From Chloroflexota bacterium (GTDB taxonomy: Bacteria; Chloroflexota; Anaerolineae; B4-G1; SLSP01), in NCBI GenBank assembly GCA_012798275.1, contig JAAZNO010000094.1, positions 1-9,874 on the forward strand: DNA of 9,874 bases, read 5' to 3'. How positions within the stretch are numbered: the stretch's first letter is position 1; every line of letters begins with the position of its first letter. This document shows, piece by piece, positions 7,215 through 9,874 of this stretch. A program made the translations under genes and the position numbers. The notes under the pieces are model-generated. The model was not told the DNA's origin, did not search any database, and saw only the letters and a program-made list of their open reading frames with translations.

Positions 7215-7745
7215 CCTTTAGAGACCGTTTTTGTGGGCCTGGTGCTTCTCTTCGGCCTGGTGGGCATGTTGCGGGGCTGGGCCAAGGAGCTCCTGGTCAC
7301 TTCATCGGTGGTGCTGGCGCGTTTCATCGAACTGGTGCTGTGGAGATTCATCCCGGTGGTGAATACCTCGCTGAAAACGCTGTCCGAGACAAAGCCGCAG
7401 GAGTGGTTTTACGTGCGTTTTGGGATCTTCGTGATCATCATCTGCTTTGGGTATGCCACGACAAAAATCTCGACGACGCTGGGGGCCAAGGCGCGCAAGG
7501 ACAAGTTGCAGGACAGCCTGTTGGGCTTCTTTCTGGGGGCGCTGAACGGCTTTTTGATTGCCGGCGTCGTGTGGGGCTTCCTGGCGGACCCAGGACTCAA
7601 CTATGGGATATGGCACATCACGCCGCCGACCACGGCCTTTGCACAAGACCTGCTGCGCTATTTGCCGTTGAGCTGGATGACGGATGAGATCCTGTTCGTC
7701 AGCATAGCGCTGGCCTTTACTTTCGTGCTGATCGTATTTGTGTGA
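7209..7745 (+). CDS. Small CvpA-like integral membrane protein
   Basis: The protein has 178 residues and is strongly hydrophobic. Likely membrane segments lie near residues 5-23, 29-49, 69-87, 104-125 and 160-178. The N-terminal pattern of a hydrophobic helix followed by GMLRGWAKELLVTSSVVLA (19-37) resembles the start of the CvpA family (membrane proteins of about 160-180 residues, named from colicin V production). That family has a Gly-rich, Arg-containing turn followed by a KEL-type motif. There is no signal peptidase site and no catalytic motif. The function is unknown; CvpA proteins have been linked to envelope integrity and secretion. ATG 7209 lies one base after the murG stop, with AGGGGGC upstream, so coupling to murG is likely. 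The C-terminus ends inside a hydrophobic segment, and its end overlaps a possible GTG start of the ATPase gene. GC is about 57% in 7261-7500, similar to parts of ftsW, so composition alone does not mark it as foreign. Confidence 0.75.
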   Translation: MVPLETVFVGLVLLFGLVGMLRGWAKELLVTSSVVLARFIELVLWRFIPVVNTSLKTLSETKPQEWFYVRFGIFVIIICFGYATTKISTTLGAKARKDKLQDSLLGFFLGALNGFLIAGVVWGFLADPGLNYGIWHITPPTTAFAQDLLRYLPLSWMTDEILFVSIALAFTFVLIVFV

Positions 7746-7756
7746 GGAACAGGGAC

Positions 7757-9028
7757 ATGGCAATGTCAACGGGGGAGCTGTTGCGCGTAGAGGGAGGAGA
7801 TTTAGGGCCGCTGCAGGCCGGGCGTGAAGCCCTGGAATTGCACATTCGCCCTTTGACGGTCTTCATCGGCGAGCAAGGGACGGGAAAATCTTTGCTGAGC
7901 CAGCTGCTCTATTTTTTCCGTGATGCGGAATACCTGTTGGCACGCTACGGTGGGCAGAGTGACCCCGACACGGCGGTGCGCGCTGTGGTGGAGGGTATTC
8001 GTAGCGGCGATTCGACCAATCGGGCTCTGGCATCTTTTTTGAAGCCGGGAGAGGTAGCACGGATCAGCTACATCCAGGGAGCTGCCCTGGCATCGGAGCG
8101 CCGGCGGGTGATTTCCATCCGGCAGAAGGATCGCAAGATCTCGCCTTTGAAGCCTTTTAACCAGGAAGTTGAGGGTTGGCTTCGAGCCTGGTTTGCCGAT
8201 CCCTCGCAACGCCCGCAATTTGCTCAGGCGTTGTTTATACCGGCGGAGCGCTCTTTTTTCTCCCGGTTTGTGAATACGGATCCGGGCATGTTAGGGCATA
8301 AGGTTTTGCCTTTGACCATGCGGGAGTTTTCCCGTGCTTTGACCGAGGCGGGACGGATCTTTCAGGAATGGCAGCGAGTAGGAGGGACTATACCCTCACA
8401 GGCGCGCGTCATTGAAGGGATTGTTGAACCTGCTTTGCGCGGCAAAGTGCGGTATTCGCAGCTGGGGCGCTTTGCCGGTCGGTGGCAATGGATTCCTGAG
8501 GGGACCGAGCAGCCCATCGAAATCGAGATGGCTTCCTCTGGACAAATGGAAGCCTGGCCGTTAGTGTTGGTGGCGCAGACGCTTTGGGGGCTGCCCGAGC
8601 CGGCCCGTCCGGTATATTTACATCTTGAGGAGCCAGAAACGCACCTTCATCCAGCCGCACAGCGGGCCCTGGTGAAAATCCTGGCCTACCTGGTGAATCA
8701 GGGTTTCCACGTGACCTTAACGACGCATTCGTTGACGGTGCTCTATGTGCTGAATAATCTGATGCTGGCATCGGAGCTCAAAACGGGGGACAATCAGCCT
8801 TTTCTTAAGCCAGAGGTCCCCGCCCCAGAATTGCGCCTTGCGCCGGCCCAGGTAGAAGCTTATTTCTTTGCTCGCGATGGTCGGGTGCGGAGTTTGCTGG
8901 ATCGGGAAGAAGGCTTCATCAGCGAAGCCGAGCTGGGGCGTGTGGGTGAGGAACTGAGCTATGAGATGAATCTCATTGGCGCGTTGCGCTGGCAACTTCA
9001 GCAAGCCGCTGATAACGCAGGAGGGTGA
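7757..9028 (+). CDS. AAA ATPase of the OLD/RecF/ABC-like class, no TOPRIM
   Basis: The protein has 423 residues and a complete ABC-type ATP site: Walker A GEQGTGKS (38-45), signature-like SSGQMEA (260-266), Walker B and D-loop VYLHLEEPETHLHPAAQ (286-302, with catalytic Glu292) and the H-loop TTHS (His324). FIPAERSFFSRF (160-171) is also typical of these AAA_15/AAA_21-like proteins. The start, VEGGDLGPLQAG leading to LTVFIGEQGTGKS, is the usual two-strand entry to the P-loop. About 115 residues separate Walker A from the IPAERS motif. The C-terminus is a short helical tail with no TOPRIM or other nuclease domain, unlike OLD and GajA. ATG 7757 is chosen because AGGA sits eight bases upstream; GTG 7742 (overlapping the previous stop) and ATG 7763 are alternatives. 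The stop overlaps the next start (TGATG). GC is about 55% in 8221-8460, against about 68-73% in flanking soluble genes. It probably powers or senses for its nuclease-like neighbour; the substrate is unknown. Confidence 0.88.
   Translation: MAMSTGELLRVEGGDLGPLQAGREALELHIRPLTVFIGEQGTGKSLLSQLLYFFRDAEYLLARYGGQSDPDTAVRAVVEGIRSGDSTNRALASFLKPGEVARISYIQGAALASERRRVISIRQKDRKISPLKPFNQEVEGWLRAWFADPSQRPQFAQALFIPAERSFFSRFVNTDPGMLGHKVLPLTMREFSRALTEAGRIFQEWQRVGGTIPSQARVIEGIVEPALRGKVRYSQLGRFAGRWQWIPEGTEQPIEIEMASSGQMEAWPLVLVAQTLWGLPEPARPVYLHLEEPETHLHPAAQRALVKILAYLVNQGFHVTLTTHSLTVLYVLNNLMLASELKTGDNQPFLKPEVPAPELRLAPAQVEAYFFARDGRVRSLLDREEGFISEAELGRVGEELSYEMNLIGALRWQLQQAADNAGG
9019..9024 (+). promoter_or_regulatory. 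Shine-Dalgarno for the nuclease-like gene, within the ATPase gene
   Basis: A perfect AGGAGG sits three bases before the ATG at 9028 and directly before a GTG at 9025. The spacing is short. With the TGATG stop/start overlap it indicates coupled translation, with ribosomes re-initiating after the ATPase stop. Confidence 0.65.
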
Positions 9029-9597
9029 TGGAATTCCTATCCAAATGTCCAACCCATGGCGCTCGCGCTAATTGTATGGTGGAGGCGTCAAACGGCCAGG
9101 AGCTCTGCTTTGTGGGAGATCTGCCTGTAGTGGTGGTTCAAATTGACGCGGATGATTGCTTTTGGCCCGGAGATCAGCGTCCTGATGCAGTGTTGATTGC
9201 CGAACTTCCGCCAACAGTACGGAGAGAACGTTTTGTGGTTGGGTTCGTGGAATTGAAATCACGATTGCGCCCGGCTGAACATAAAGCGAGTTTGCAGCAA
9301 TTGGAAATGGGGATTTCCCATTTTGAACCCAGTGCACGCTTGGGTGGATTCTTTTCACATGGCGACGCCCACCATAGGCGTTGGAGTGAGGGCCAGGATG
9401 TTTTGCCTGTCATGCCCGATGGCCCTCACCGGGTGGCTGCCATCTCAGTGGGGTTTAGAGAGGGCCGGAGATTCCCTCCTCAAGTTAGACAGACAGTATT
9501 TTTCTGCAGCATGATTCTGGCTCAACACCACTCTACTCGTGTCACGCAGGATACTTATGAATTCCTGAAGGGCACGGGGCTGCTTACGACGCTTTGA
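9028..9597 (+). CDS. Small protein with PD-(D/E)xK nuclease-like signature
   Basis: The protein has 189 residues and I recognise no named family. Its centre reads RPDAVLIAEL (51-60), then a 10-residue loop, then VVGFVELKSR (70-79), followed by a helix with QQLEMGISHF (90-99). Asp53 after a Pro, the Glu75-x-Lys77 pair at the end of a hydrophobic strand and a Gln in the next helix are the layout of PD-(D/E)xK nucleases of restriction and repair systems. Strand-like VVVVQID (34-40) precedes it. RVAAISVGFREGRRFPP (about 134-150) and a C-terminal helix follow. The His-rich HGDAHHRRW segment does not form an HNH motif. ATG 9028 shares its A with the ATPase stop; GTG 9025 is an alternative start. 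GC is about 53% in 9061-9540, the lowest in the window. The tight coupling suggests it works with the ATPase. Nuclease activity is inferred from motif spacing only. Confidence 0.7.
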   Translation: MEFLSKCPTHGARANCMVEASNGQELCFVGDLPVVVVQIDADDCFWPGDQRPDAVLIAELPPTVRRERFVVGFVELKSRLRPAEHKASLQQLEMGISHFEPSARLGGFFSHGDAHHRRWSEGQDVLPVMPDGPHRVAAISVGFREGRRFPPQVRQTVFFCSMILAQHHSTRVTQDTYEFLKGTGLLTTL

Positions 9598-9608
9598 GGC
9601 GCCTCAAA
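9593..9608 (+). promoter_or_regulatory. Perfect 16-bp palindrome over the murC start region
   Basis: TTTGAGGCGCCTCAAA equals its own reverse complement. It contains the stop codon of the nuclease-like gene (9595-9597), the likely murC Shine-Dalgarno GAGG (9596-9599, eight bases from the start codon) and the first base of the murC ATG. In RNA it can fold as a 6-bp stem with a GCGC tetraloop that hides the ribosome binding site. In DNA it could be an operator for a dimeric protein. The symmetry is directly visible; any role is inferred. Confidence 0.5.
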
Positions 9609-9613
9609 TGGTG
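9606..9613 (+). repeat. 8-bp direct repeat, right copy (AAATGGTG)
   Basis: This copy is identical to 7207-7214 and overlaps the palindrome by three bases. Removing the DNA between the copies would place murC one base after the murG stop, behind murG's terminal AGGGGGC, giving an ordinary murG-murC junction. Confidence 0.4.
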
Positions 9614-9874
9614 AAACTGGCAGAGGTACGACAGATTCATATCGTGGGCATCGGCGGGGCCGGGATGTCGGCCATCGCCCGGGTGCTCAAAGCGCGGGGC
9701 TTTGCCGTCCAGGGCTCCGACCGGAGTGCGGGACGGCTTGTCGCCGACCTGCGCGCTGAGGGCATCCCCGTGACGCTGGGGCACGCCGCGGAGAACCTCG
9801 GCGCGGCGGATGTGGTGTTGGCGTCCTCGGCGATCTCCGCTGAGAACGTGGAACTGCAGGCGGCGCGCGCGCGC
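9608..9874 (+). CDS. murC: UDP-MurNAc--L-alanine ligase MurC, 5' part
   Basis: These are the first 89 residues, and the gene is cut by the window end. MurC ligates L-Ala to UDP-MurNAc, the first amino acid step in the cytoplasm. The N-terminal Rossmann-like UDP-binding domain is clear: IHIVGIGGAGMSAIARVL (10-27, glycine-rich loop from Gly14), GSDRS (36-40) and VVLASSAIS (69-77). The ATP-binding P-loop lies beyond the window. ATG 9608 is ten bases after the nuclease-like gene's stop and has GAGG eight bases upstream; GTG 9611 would remove only one residue. GC returns sharply to about 73% in 9661-9780. Although murC follows the extra genes, it belongs to the same wall-synthesis set as murG. Confidence 0.95.
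   Translation, partial: MVKLAEVRQIHIVGIGGAGMSAIARVLKARGFAVQGSDRSAGRLVADLRAEGIPVTLGHAAENLGAADVVLASSAISAENVELQAARAR

Noticed and set aside
9334..9390. Possible frameshift in the nuclease-like gene around the His-rich segment
   Set aside because: The frame stays open to a stop that fits the murC start, and strand-like hydrophobic sequence resumes afterwards, so there is no positive sign of a break.
7757..9597. Assignment of the pair to Gabija, PARIS or Septu
   Set aside because: The ATPase has no C-terminal TOPRIM domain and no helicase neighbour (not Gabija). The partner lacks a VEGxxD-type TOPRIM motif as in AriB (not PARIS). Its His-rich segment does not form an HNH motif (not Septu).

Overview
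The window is a stretch of a bacterial division and cell wall (dcw) cluster, all on the + strand and almost gapless. It comes from a high-GC organism. Hand counts of sampled lines give about 68% GC in murD, 73% near the end of murG and 73% at the start of murC. From memory, several protein details fit Chloroflexota (Anaerolineae-like): the MurG acceptor-site motif VPDIEPG, the MurG motif AWRYQKVNA, and the MurD C-terminal motif SPGGTSFDAF. This assignment is an inference and no database was searched.

Layout, left to right: the 3' part of an FtsI/PBP2-type transpeptidase (1-1005); a 103-bp spacer with an intrinsic-terminator-like hairpin (1044-1081); then murF, mraY, murD, ftsW and murG (1109-7207). 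These five enzymes make UDP-MurNAc-pentapeptide, lipid I and lipid II and polymerise glycan at the septum. murE, which normally sits between ftsI and murF, is absent. ftsW and murG overlap by 83 nt, and FtsW has changes in a normally conserved motif although its catalytic Asp is kept.

Between murG and murC, which are usually adjacent, lie three extra genes: a small CvpA-like membrane protein (7209-7745), an OLD/RecF/ABC-like AAA ATPase (7757-9028) and a small protein with a PD-(D/E)xK nuclease-like signature (9028-9597). The last two are translationally coupled through TGATG. Both have clearly lower GC (about 55% and 53%) than the soluble wall enzymes around them. This ATPase plus nuclease-like pair resembles two-gene genome-defence modules in design, but it does not match Gabija, PARIS or Septu. 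Its position inside an essential operon is the most interesting feature here.

murC resumes at 9608 and runs off the window. A perfect 16-bp palindrome covers the nuclease-like gene's stop codon, the probable murC ribosome binding site and the first base of the murC start codon. An 8-bp direct repeat marks the start codons of both the CvpA-like gene and murC. No RNA genes, CRISPR arrays, transposases or integrases were seen, and no gene-free stretch exceeds about 105 bp.
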